NCBI GenBank assembly: GCA_902496265.1 | Contig: CABVAD010000046.1 | Location: 1-8,206, forward strand | DNA length: 8,206 nucleotides | DNA from: an uncultured Oscillospiraceae bacterium | Lineage (GTDB): Bacteria; Bacillota; Clostridia; Oscillospirales; Acutalibacteraceae | Reading direction: 5' to 3' | Shown here: positions 1-6,420 of the stretch, one piece after another | How the letters are laid out: every line of letters starts with the position of its first letter | Position numbering within the stretch: position 1 is the first letter of the stretch | The notes under the pieces: model-generated | Database searches by the model: none | Told to the model about the DNA's origin: nothing | Seen by the model: only the letters and a program-made list of their open reading frames with translations | Translations under genes and position numbers: made by a program

Positions 1-168
1 TGCTTACAGAAAAAACATATTCGTTGCCGAAGGAGTAACACTCTCAGGCGTCCCTTTTCGGGCAGAGACTGTAAGCTGATAGAACTTTGGAGAATCCCGT
101 GTTTTAATCGGGTGCCGAAGGGGCAAGGCGGTTTTCCGCTAATCTCTCAGGCAAAAGGACAAAGTGCA
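1..168 (+). promoter_or_regulatory. Tandem glycine riboswitch (two aptamers, 5' edge at window start)
   Basis: Two copies of the glycine-aptamer core are present: GCCGAAGGAG followed by CTCTCAGG at 26-48, and GCCGAAGGGGCAA followed by CTCTCAGGCAAAAGGACA at 114-161. Aptamer 2 is fully foldable: P1 84-88/161-165, P2 90-93/143-146, P3a 96-99/109-112 and P3b 128-131/136-139 with a TTTT loop. Aptamer 1 has a perfect 8-bp P1 (2-9/69-76), but its P3b is essentially missing and no GAGAG strand faces CTCTC. The linker 77-83 contains TGA, as expected for the leader-linker kink-turn of tandem glycine riboswitches; its partner strand would lie before base 1. The promoter is also outside the window. Glycine riboswitches are known to control glycine cleavage genes and AGCS symporters, and the next gene is an AGCS symporter. 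The assignment rests on the conserved core and is strong. Confidence 0.93.
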
Positions 169-210
169 ACATTACTTCTTTTTAAGAAGTTTTTCACCAT
201 TTCTTTTGCC
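150..210 (+). promoter_or_regulatory. Candidate antiterminator of the glycine riboswitch
   Basis: GGCAAAAGGA (150-159), part of the conserved 3' core of aptamer 2, is complementary to TTCTTTTGCC (201-210) over 10 pairs, including one G-U. The last three bases (208-210) are the foot of the terminator stem, so this pairing and the full terminator exclude each other. A small hairpin (ACTTCTT 174-180 with AAGAAGT 184-190) sits inside the loop and would bring the two strands together. When glycine holds 150-159 in the aptamer, the terminator is free to form, so this arrangement predicts that glycine turns transcription off. The complementarity is read directly from the sequence; the switching role is inferred. 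Confidence 0.6.
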
Positions 211-244
211 GAGCTTAAAATTAAGCTCGGCTTTAATATTTTTT
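208..244 (+). terminator. Riboswitch-controlled intrinsic terminator
   Basis: GCCGAGCTTA (208-217) pairs perfectly with TAAGCTCGGC (222-231), giving a 10-bp stem with an AAAT loop. It is followed by a T-rich tract (232-244) that runs straight into the AAGGAG ribosome binding site at 245-250. It lies between the glycine aptamers and the start codon at 262, the position expected for the expression platform of a transcription-terminating riboswitch. Confidence 0.9.
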
Positions 245-261
245 AAGGAGTTTTTTTAATT

Positions 262-1806
262 ATGGAGGCTGTTTTTTCAAAAATTGAAGAGCTGAACGGT
301 GCCGTTAACGGTTTCGTTTGGGGCTGGGTAGGTCTTATTCTTCTGCTTGGTACCGGCGTGATTGCCACGCTTGCCACAAAGGTGTTTCAGGTATCCCATC
401 TAAAGCATTGGTGGAGCAATACCATAGGTAGCCTTTTCAAAAAGGAAGTAATAGGTCACACCAAAGAAAAGGGTGCTATTTCACCCTTCCAGGCATTGTG
501 TACCGCTCTTGCGGCTACGGTTGGTACCGGTAATATAGCCGGCGTTGCCGCCGCAATTTGTGTAGGCGGTGCAGGTGCAGTTTTCTGGATGTGGGTAGCC
601 GCATTTTTGGGTATGATGACAAACTATTCCGAAAATGTTTTGGGCATATTCTTCCGCCGCAAAAATGCAAATGACGAGTGGTCGGGAGGCGCTATGTATT
701 ATTTGCAGGACGGTCTCGGCAAGAAAAAGCACTGCAAATACATAGGTAAGGTTTTGGCTGTTCTTTTCTGTATCTTTACAATGCTCGCATCCTTTGGTAT
801 AGGCAGTATGGGACAGGTAAATAAGATAGTTGCGAATGTTGCCGCGGCTTTCGATGTATCTTCCCTTTCTTCTATAGAAGTTTTTTCGGGTGTTTCGCTT
901 TATAATATTATTTTAGGCGCATTGGTTATGGTTTTAGTCGCACTTATAACCCTGGGCGGACTTAAGAGAATTGCAGGTGTTGCAGAAAAAATCGTACCCT
1001 TTATGGTTGTGCTTTTTGTAGCAGGAAGCCTTGTGGTTATCGGCGTAAATTACGCAAATATTATCCCCGCGCTTAAGGCTATAATTGTAAACGCCTTCAA
1101 GCCCGAGGCGTTTGTCGGCGGAACAATCGGAAGCGCTATTATGCTTGCGGCTCAGCAGGGCTTCAAGCGCGGCGTGTTCTCAAACGAGGCAGGTCTTGGT
1201 TCCTCTGTTATGGTTCACTCCAACTCAAATGTTAAGGAACCTGTTAAACAGGGTATGTGGGGCATATTCGAAGTATTTGCCGATACAATGATAGTTTGCA
1301 CAATGACCGCTCTTGTTGTTTTAACATCGGGTGTATTCAATGCAAAAACAGGCGCTGTTTCAGAAGGCCTTAATGATGCTACGCTCGTCGGCGGCGCATT
1401 TAATACCGTTTTCGGTTGGGGAAACATCGGTCAAAAGTTTATTGCGATTGCTATGTTCCTTTTCGCCTTCACCACAGTTCTCGGCTGGTCGCATTACGGC
1501 TCAAAGGCATGGGAATACCTATTTGGTGCTAAGACCACGGTTATATTCAAGATAATTCATGTTTGCACCGTTATATTCGGCGCTGTGCTTACCTCAAGCC
1601 TTGCTTGGGATATTTCCGATACCTTTAACGGTCTTATGATGATACCTAACCTTATAGGTGTTGTTGTTTTAATTCCGCTTGTTGTTAAAATCACTAAGAA
1701 TTATGTTGACAGAAAAATTAAAGGTAAGGATGTCGAGCCGCTCCTCACCCATGAACAGCTTGACACCGCTCCCGAAAAGGAAAAAGAAACGGTACCGTCC
1801 GTATAA
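262..1806 (+). CDS. Sodium:alanine/glycine symporter, AGCS family
   Basis: This 514-residue, very hydrophobic inner-membrane protein should import alanine and/or glycine with Na+. It carries the AGCS hallmarks: TALAATVGTGNIAGVA at residues 81-96 in the first third, and GFKRGVFSNEAGLGSS at 300-315. There are about ten or eleven hydrophobic segments, the first at roughly 17-40 and the last at roughly 457-477, then a charged hydrophilic C-terminal tail (479-514). Length and layout are normal for the family. The ATG follows AAGGAG (245-250) at an 11-base spacing. The upstream glycine riboswitch favours glycine (with alanine) as substrate, but some family members carry glutamine, so the exact substrate is inferred. 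Transcription should be gated by the terminator at 208-244. The ORF ends in TAA and is followed by a strong hairpin terminator. Confidence 0.95.
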   Translation: MEAVFSKIEELNGAVNGFVWGWVGLILLLGTGVIATLATKVFQVSHLKHWWSNTIGSLFKKEVIGHTKEKGAISPFQALCTALAATVGTGNIAGVAAAICVGGAGAVFWMWVAAFLGMMTNYSENVLGIFFRRKNANDEWSGGAMYYLQDGLGKKKHCKYIGKVLAVLFCIFTMLASFGIGSMGQVNKIVANVAAAFDVSSLSSIEVFSGVSLYNIILGALVMVLVALITLGGLKRIAGVAEKIVPFMVVLFVAGSLVVIGVNYANIIPALKAIIVNAFKPEAFVGGTIGSAIMLAAQQGFKRGVFSNEAGLGSSVMVHSNSNVKEPVKQGMWGIFEVFADTMIVCTMTALVVLTSGVFNAKTGAVSEGLNDATLVGGAFNTVFGWGNIGQKFIAIAMFLFAFTTVLGWSHYGSKAWEYLFGAKTTVIFKIIHVCTVIFGAVLTSSLAWDISDTFNGLMMIPNLIGVVVLIPLVVKITKNYVDRKIKGKDVEPLLTHEQLDTAPEKEKETVPSV

Positions 1807-1815
1807 TAAGCAATT

Positions 1816-1848
1816 AAGGGGCTGTCTCGTTTGACAGCCCTTTGTTTT
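1816..1848 (+). terminator. Intrinsic terminator after the symporter gene
   Basis: GGGCTGTC (1819-1826) pairs perfectly with GACAGCCC (1833-1840) around a TCGTTT loop. The stem can extend outward by G-U and A-T pairs through 1816-1843, and it is followed by GTTTT. It lies 10 bases past the symporter stop codon and immediately before the AAGGAG ribosome binding site of the HAD gene. Confidence 0.88.
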
Positions 1849-1858
1849 AAGGAGAAAA

Positions 1859-2509
1859 ATGAAAAATTACAAATACATTTTATTTGATTTAGACGGAACA
1901 ATCACCGATTCCGCCTTAGGCATTACAAATTCGGTTAAATATGCTCTTAAAAAGTTGAACGCCCCTATTCCGCCCTACGAAACCCTTTGCAAATTTATCG
2001 GTCCTCCGCTTTTGGACGGCTTTCGCGACCTTTGTGGGTTTGAGACGGAAAAAGCACAGGCGGCGGTTAAATATTACAGGGAATATTACGAGACAACGGG
2101 GCTTTTTGAGAATAAGGTCTATGACGGCATACCCGAATTTTTAAAGGCGCTTAAGGAAGACGGCAAGACTGTTGTGCTCGCCACCTCAAAGCCCGAAAAA
2201 TTCGCAAGGCTTATTTTGGAGCATTTCGGTATAATGCAGTATTTCGATTACGCTGCGGGCGCATCTATGGACGAAACGCGAAACAAAAAGGACGCGGTCA
2301 TAGCCTACGCCCTTAATGAATGTAACATTACAAATAAAGCTCTTGCCGTTATGGTCGGTGACCGTCACCACGATATTGACGGAGCAAAGAAAAACGGTAT
2401 TTCCTGTGTCGGAGTGCTTTACGGCTTCGGCAACCGCGAGGAGCTTATCAACGCCGGCGCAGACTATATCGCCGAGGATATTGACGCGCTTTATAAAATA
2501 CTGCTGTAG
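1859..2509 (+). CDS. HAD-superfamily hydrolase, phosphoglycolate phosphatase-like
   Basis: The 216-residue product is a cytosolic Mg2+-dependent phosphatase of HAD subfamily IA. Motif I is FDLDGT with nucleophile D10 and acid/base D12. A helical cap covers roughly residues 16-85. Motif II is LATS with T109 or S110, the motif III lysine is K143 or K144, and motif IV is GDRHHDIDGA with D168, D172 and D174. The tail GVLYGFGNREEL is typical of the Gph/PpaX-like group, but these proteins act on many small phosphate esters (phosphoglycolate, pyrophosphate, nucleotides, sugar phosphates), so the substrate is not assigned. The ATG follows AAGGAG (1849-1854) closely. No promoter is visible between the preceding terminator and this start, so expression may come from readthrough of the symporter transcript. 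The stop codon TAG is part of the downstream terminator stem. Confidence 0.9.
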   Translation: MKNYKYILFDLDGTITDSALGITNSVKYALKKLNAPIPPYETLCKFIGPPLLDGFRDLCGFETEKAQAAVKYYREYYETTGLFENKVYDGIPEFLKALKEDGKTVVLATSKPEKFARLILEHFGIMQYFDYAAGASMDETRNKKDAVIAYALNECNITNKALAVMVGDRHHDIDGAKKNGISCVGVLYGFGNREELINAGADYIAEDIDALYKILL

Positions 2510-2536
2510 CGGCGACTATCGGTCGTCCGCTTTTTT
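2508..2536 (+). terminator. Intrinsic terminator after the HAD gene
   Basis: AGCGG (2508-2512) pairs with CCGCT (2527-2531) and CGAC (2513-2516) pairs with GTCG (2522-2525), with a single bulged T at 2526. A run of T (2531-2536) follows on the plus strand. The hairpin starts inside the HAD stop codon and ends inside the stop codon of the convergent minus-strand ATPase gene. There is no T tail in the minus direction, so it is a good terminator only for the HAD transcript. Confidence 0.82.
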
Positions 2537-4892
2537 ATATTTTAAATTCCTTACACTCCGCTCCCGCTTTTTCAGCAGAGGAATAAATCGAGCGGTGGCA
2601 GGTAAACATTATTATCTGCCCGTACTCAGAGTATTCCTTAAGGTATTCAAGCGCCGTTTCCGCTCTTTTATCGTCATACTGGGTCAGCACATCATCTAAC
2701 AATATCGGTAAACCCTCGGCGTTATCGAACATAAGGGAGGAAAGCGCAAGCCTAAGACTCAAATAAGCCTGGTCATAAGTTCCCGCACTTAAGTATGCCG
2801 ACTCTTTACCGCCGAAAACGCCCGATTTTTCCACGCTTATATCAAAGGACTTGGAAATTTGCATACCCTCGTATCTGCCGCCCGTAAGCCCCTTAAATAT
2901 TTCCCCTGCCTTTTGCTCTAAGGCAGAGCCATAGCCGCGGCGAAGCTCGGCAAAGCTGTCTTTCAGCACCTCTAAAGCAATATCCGCCGCTTTGCAAAAG
3001 CGAGCCTGCCCCTCGGCTTTTTGCTTTATTTCATCAATTTCTTTTTTTAGTTCATCAGGGTTTTCCGCCGCTTCAAGTCTGGAAATTGCCGAAGCCTTAG
3101 CGGCGGCAAGCTTTTCTTTTTTTTGCGAAATAAGAGCAGTTATACTTTCATACTCCTGCTTTAAGGCTTCAAAATCGGTATCGTCTGCCCTATAATCGGG
3201 TAAAGAAGAAAGCTTTTCACGCGCTTCTTCATAAGATATATTGCCTAAATCACGAACTATATAATTAAGCCTTTGCTTAATTTCCTTTTGCTTTGCCGCA
3301 TTTAAGGTAAGTGTTTCAAGCGTATCTTTTATCTCCTCTATACTAGTCGTTTTTTTGTACCTCCCAAAAAGGTTAAAGAGGGCATCACGCTTTGTATCAA
3401 GCTCGGCTTTAAGTGTATTTGCCTGCTCCTCACACTCGCTTAAAAGCGCCTTTTGTTTTTCGAGCACAGATACACCCGCACCTATCGCCGTGTTTATCGC
3501 CTCAAGCCTTGCGGATAACAAAGTAATTTCTCGGAATACTTCCTCCCGCTCACATTTTAGTTCCTCATTTTTCGATTTAAGCGAGCTTAAATCGGAATAG
3601 AATTTGTTTATTTTTTCTTTATCCGCAGGGCGCAAAACAAATCCCAATACAATAAGAATAACGCCCGACGCCCCGCTTGCCGCGGCAAACACGGCAGTAT
3701 TAAGTACTGCAAACAATATAACCGCAACCGCCAAAAGTGCCGTTCCCGCAATAACAAACGGTATTTTTACACCCTTTCGGCTTTTTATTACTTCACTTTC
3801 CTTAGCGGAAAGCTTATTGATTTCGTCTTCCTTTTTGAAGATTTCAGCCTTAATTTGCTCACTTTTTCCGTCAAGCTCTTGCTTTTCTTTTAAAACCTCT
3901 TGCTGTGCTGATTCACTGTCAGGATTTACCGCTGTACTCAAGCTTTCACGAAGTCTTGAAACCTCTGCAATTTTATCGTTATAGCTTTTCTCAGCGGTCT
4001 CGGTCATATTGAGGCTTAAGCTTACCATTTTTACATATGCATCATCTGCAAAGCCGCCGCCCACGAGTTGTAAGCCCTCGTTAAGACTGTCAAGTTCCTC
4101 CTTGGTCTTAAGCATTTCGCGAAGCTTTTGTGCGTTTCTGATATCCTGCTCGCTGTCAATTTTTGCCTTAAGCTCGGCGGCTTTCTTTGCGTCGCGCGCC
4201 ATATCCGCCTTATATTCCCTTGCGCGCTCTGTAAAATCGGCGTAATCCGCGCGGATTTTTTCCGACTGCTCGGCTTTTTTGTTAAGCTCTTCGATACGTT
4301 TTTTATTTTTATCGTACTCACCCGCCCTGCCGCTTTTGGACATAAGGGCGGTTTTCGCCTTTTCAAGGCGTGCGCTCACCGTATTAAAGGAAACCGACTC
4401 ATCTCCCGTGGTAATAATATTTGAAAGCTTGGAATTAATTTCACCCTCAGCCGCCGCGTCCTTTTCGGGAAATCCAATCTGTCCTATAAATACGCTCCGC
4501 TCAAACGCCGCAGAGGTAAGCCCCAACAGCTTTACGCCTATATCCGAGGATACCGCCTCCCTTGTTCCCAAATCAAGGTCGCAAAGGGCGACCTTATCGG
4601 TCGAATCAGAGCTTCGAAACTCCCTTTCAAGGCGGTAATTTTTGCCGTTTAGCTCAAATTCAATGCTCCCCGCCATAGCCGAACCGTCCCACGGGCTATA
4701 TTTTTTGCGTATGTTTTTCGCAATCTGCGCCGAGCCGCGGCCGCCGCCGTAAAACATCATTTTAATAAAGCTCATAACGGTGGTCTTGCCGTTTTCGTTA
4801 TCACCGTAAATCACATTAAAGCCGTCGCTAAAATCAATTATCTTATTTTTAAGTCCGCCGAAAGCGGCGATATTAACCCTTTTAATCCTCAT
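2535..4892 (-). CDS. yhaN: Rad50/SbcC-like ATPase of the YhaN type with central membrane hairpin
   Basis: This 785-residue SMC/Rad50-like ATPase is the expected partner of the upstream nuclease in processing DNA ends. Walker A is GDNENGKTT (residues 30-38). Long Lys/Glu-rich coiled coils cover about 190-370 and 425-660. The ABC signature is LSAGTYDQ (701-708), Walker B is LPILLDDV (728-735) with D733 and D734, and the H-loop histidine is H766. At the middle of the coiled coil, where SbcC/Rad50 has a CxxC zinc hook, there is no CxxC; instead two hydrophobic segments (about 377-397 and 401-420) form a likely membrane hairpin, as in YhaN proteins. I chose the ATG at 4892 because GGAGGT (4901-4906) lies 8 bases upstream; a longer reading from TTG at 4913 would start upstream of that site. 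The gene overlaps the nuclease gene by 11 bases. The symbol is by family resemblance. Confidence 0.88.
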   Translation of the reverse strand: MRIKRVNIAAFGGLKNKIIDFSDGFNVIYGDNENGKTTVMSFIKMMFYGGGRGSAQIAKNIRKKYSPWDGSAMAGSIEFELNGKNYRLEREFRSSDSTDKVALCDLDLGTREAVSSDIGVKLLGLTSAAFERSVFIGQIGFPEKDAAAEGEINSKLSNIITTGDESVSFNTVSARLEKAKTALMSKSGRAGEYDKNKKRIEELNKKAEQSEKIRADYADFTERAREYKADMARDAKKAAELKAKIDSEQDIRNAQKLREMLKTKEELDSLNEGLQLVGGGFADDAYVKMVSLSLNMTETAEKSYNDKIAEVSRLRESLSTAVNPDSESAQQEVLKEKQELDGKSEQIKAEIFKKEDEINKLSAKESEVIKSRKGVKIPFVIAGTALLAVAVILFAVLNTAVFAAASGASGVILIVLGFVLRPADKEKINKFYSDLSSLKSKNEELKCEREEVFREITLLSARLEAINTAIGAGVSVLEKQKALLSECEEQANTLKAELDTKRDALFNLFGRYKKTTSIEEIKDTLETLTLNAAKQKEIKQRLNYIVRDLGNISYEEAREKLSSLPDYRADDTDFEALKQEYESITALISQKKEKLAAAKASAISRLEAAENPDELKKEIDEIKQKAEGQARFCKAADIALEVLKDSFAELRRGYGSALEQKAGEIFKGLTGGRYEGMQISKSFDISVEKSGVFGGKESAYLSAGTYDQAYLSLRLALSSLMFDNAEGLPILLDDVLTQYDDKRAETALEYLKEYSEYGQIIMFTCHRSIYSSAEKAGAECKEFKI

Positions 4893-6015
4893 CGTACGCC
4901 ACCTCCGTGCCAAACGCTTTAAGTCCTAATTTAAGTGCGTTTTCAAGCTCGGCGCGCTCCCCGTCGGGAGCGTTGCTTATCTTTTCGAGCATATTTTTAA
5001 CAAACAGCCCTTTAAGCGAAACTTCGTTTGCAAGCTTTTCGGTATCAATTAAAAGCTCTGTCCTGTCCTTGATTTTAGCGAAGTAAACCTTTTCCGATAC
5101 CCTGCTTAAAATTTCGGTCAAATTCAAATTAAAGTCCTCTTTAACACTGCCCGTAAGCTCGATTTTATAAAGATTTTCACCGAACCCGTCGCCGTATTTT
5201 TCCTTTAGCTGTGCTGTCACCGCCGCGCTTATCTCGGCGGAGGAAGTAATGCCCGTAATGTCTACGCTTTCACATATATGGCGGCGTTTTGACATAGGTA
5301 CAAATTGAAGCTCGCAAAGTCCCCTGCCTATCTCCCCGATATACACGCCCTTTTCGTCGGTTTCGTCAAAGCCCTGCCCCTCGGGACAGCCGCAGTAGGC
5401 GTAATAGGTATCACCTGTTTTCTGCGGCTCGGTGCGCTTATGAACGTGACCGAGGGCGATATAGTCCATACCGCTCTGCTTAATAAAGCCCGCCGTCACC
5501 GAATTATAGTTGGAATTAAGGTCGCTTTTCAGCTCCCCGTGCAGTACCATAAGATTAACATATCCGTCCTCGGGCGGCGTAATTGAAAAGCGTTCCTCGC
5601 CCTTTAAATAAACGTCCTCGAACGACCTGCCGTACACCCTTGCTTTTAAATCGTCAAAGGTAATGCAATCGTCCTTTGTTCCCAAAACATAAAGATTTTG
5701 CGGGAGCTTTCGGTTTTTAAAGGGCGACTGTGCCGACATCGGGTCGTGATTGCCCAATGCCAAAACCACCTTAATTTCGGGAACAGACGCGATTTTTTCA
5801 AAAGCGGCGTTTACCAGACCTTCTTCAACCCTGTTCGAATCGAAAATGTCACCCGCGGCGGCGATAATACGAACCCCCTCGGAGGCCGCGGTATCGATTA
5901 TCCGCTCAAAGGTCAAAAGGGTCTCGTATCTCCTCTTGTCTGCGGCGATGCCCAAAAAGCTCTCCGCCGCACCTATATGTATATCCGCGCAATGCAGAAT
6001 TTTAACAGTATTCAT
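4882..6015 (-). CDS. yhaO: SbcD/Mre11-like metallophosphoesterase (YhaO type)
   Basis: The 377-residue protein is a calcineurin-like phosphoesterase of the Mre11/SbcD class, expected to be a DNA nuclease that works with the ATPase encoded next. All five metal-site motifs are intact: DIH (D11, H13), GDIFD (D56), GNHD (N89, H90, D91), LHGE (H159) and GHVH (H190, H192). The C-terminal third (about 245-377) is the less conserved capping and partner-binding region. The ATG is preceded by GGGGAG seven bases upstream. It is the first gene of a two-gene operon, and its last 11 bases overlap the ATPase start, which suggests coupled translation and a stoichiometric complex. General SbcD is the main alternative name. 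I prefer YhaO because the neighbouring ATPase has a membrane hairpin rather than a zinc hook. Confidence 0.88.
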   Translation of the reverse strand: MNTVKILHCADIHIGAAESFLGIAADKRRYETLLTFERIIDTAASEGVRIIAAAGDIFDSNRVEEGLVNAAFEKIASVPEIKVVLALGNHDPMSAQSPFKNRKLPQNLYVLGTKDDCITFDDLKARVYGRSFEDVYLKGEERFSITPPEDGYVNLMVLHGELKSDLNSNYNSVTAGFIKQSGMDYIALGHVHKRTEPQKTGDTYYAYCGCPEGQGFDETDEKGVYIGEIGRGLCELQFVPMSKRRHICESVDITGITSSAEISAAVTAQLKEKYGDGFGENLYKIELTGSVKEDFNLNLTEILSRVSEKVYFAKIKDRTELLIDTEKLANEVSLKGLFVKNMLEKISNAPDGERAELENALKLGLKAFGTEVAYDED

Positions 6016-6036
6016 TCTTTCACTCCCCTGTAATTC

Positions 6037-6065
6037 ATCTTAACATTTTTTTGGCGCTTATTCAA
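6037..6065 (-). promoter_or_regulatory. Sigma-A promoter for the yhaO-yhaN operon
   Basis: Read on the minus strand, TTGAAT (6065-6060) is followed after 17 bases by TAAGAT (6042-6037). A TGT immediately before the -10 box gives an extended -10. Transcription should start near 6030, just ahead of the GGGGAG ribosome binding site. The match is good but has not been tested. Confidence 0.75.
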
Positions 6066-6074
6066 GTCTATTGT

Positions 6075-6103
6075 TTGACTTTATCTGCTTATTGTGGTAA
6101 AAT
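6075..6103 (+). promoter_or_regulatory. Sigma-A promoter for the yerC operon
   Basis: TTGACT (6075-6080) and TAAAAT (6098-6103) are separated by 17 bases, with TGG before the -10 box as an extended element. Transcription should start near 6110, leaving a leader of about 32 bases. Its -35 box lies 9 bases from the -35 box of the divergent yhaO promoter. Confidence 0.82.
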
Positions 6104-6141
6104 TTTTAAAGTGACCAAAATTCTTTAAAAGAGGTTTTAAA

Positions 6142-6420
6142 ATGGATAAAAATTATTCCTTAGACCGACTTTTTGACGCGATACTGACCCTTAAGACCAA
6201 GGACGAGTGTGCGGAGTTTTTCGCCGATGCCTGCACTCCCAAAGAGCTTCAGGCGATAGCCCAGCGCTTTACGGTAGCCGAAATGCTTTACAACAAGCGT
6301 GTTTACAGCGATATTATTGAAGAGACGGGTGCCAGCACCGCGACCATAAGCCGCGTCGGACGTTCCATAAACAACGGCTATAAAATAGTCTTTGAGAGGT
6401 TAAAGCAGTCAGATGAGTGA
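6142..6420 (+). CDS. yerC: YerC/YecD-family TrpR-like DNA-binding protein
   Basis: This 92-residue, all-helical small protein has the YerC/YecD signature: a KTKDECAEFFADACTPKEL segment (18-36), then AQRFTVAEML (40-49), and a TrpR-like helix-turn-helix YSDIIEETGASTATISRV (about 55-72), followed by the conserved RSINNGY (74-80). The family is related to the Trp repressor fold and is presumed to bind DNA as a dimer. A tryptophan-sensing role is not established, and its targets are not known to me. The start is supported by GAGG (6131-6134) seven bases upstream and by a strong promoter at 6075-6103. It heads the operon, so autoregulation at the divergent promoter region is possible, though no clear operator palindrome is visible. 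The last 8 bases overlap the methyltransferase gene. Confidence 0.92.
   Translation: MDKNYSLDRLFDAILTLKTKDECAEFFADACTPKELQAIAQRFTVAEMLYNKRVYSDIIEETGASTATISRVGRSINNGYKIVFERLKQSDE

Noticed and set aside
174..194. Small hairpin ACTTCTT/AAGAAGT followed by TTTT, as a second terminator
   Set aside because: The stem is short and A/T-rich with a three-base loop, too weak for efficient termination. It fits better as a spacer hairpin within the antiterminator.
481..732. Minus-strand ORF of 83 codons inside the symporter gene
   Set aside because: It is the antisense of a strongly conserved AGCS region, with no ribosome binding site or recognisable protein features.
1802..1807. Perfect TATAAT overlapping the symporter stop codon, as a possible promoter for the HAD gene
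   Set aside because: No -35 box at a workable spacing (TTGACA at 1760-1765 is 36 bases away), and any transcript would meet the terminator at 1816-1848 at once.
3604..4638. Several plus-strand ORFs of 78-126 codons within the ATPase gene
   Set aside because: They are Ser/Phe-rich reverse-strand readings of Lys/Glu-rich coiled coil, a common artefact, with no initiation signals.
4890..4913. Longer ATPase reading starting from TTG at 4913 with seven extra residues (MARRWRT)
   Set aside because: GGAGGT at 4901-4906 is ideally spaced for the ATG at 4892 and lies inside the extension. MRIKRVNIAAFG is the usual N-terminus of Rad50-like ATPases.
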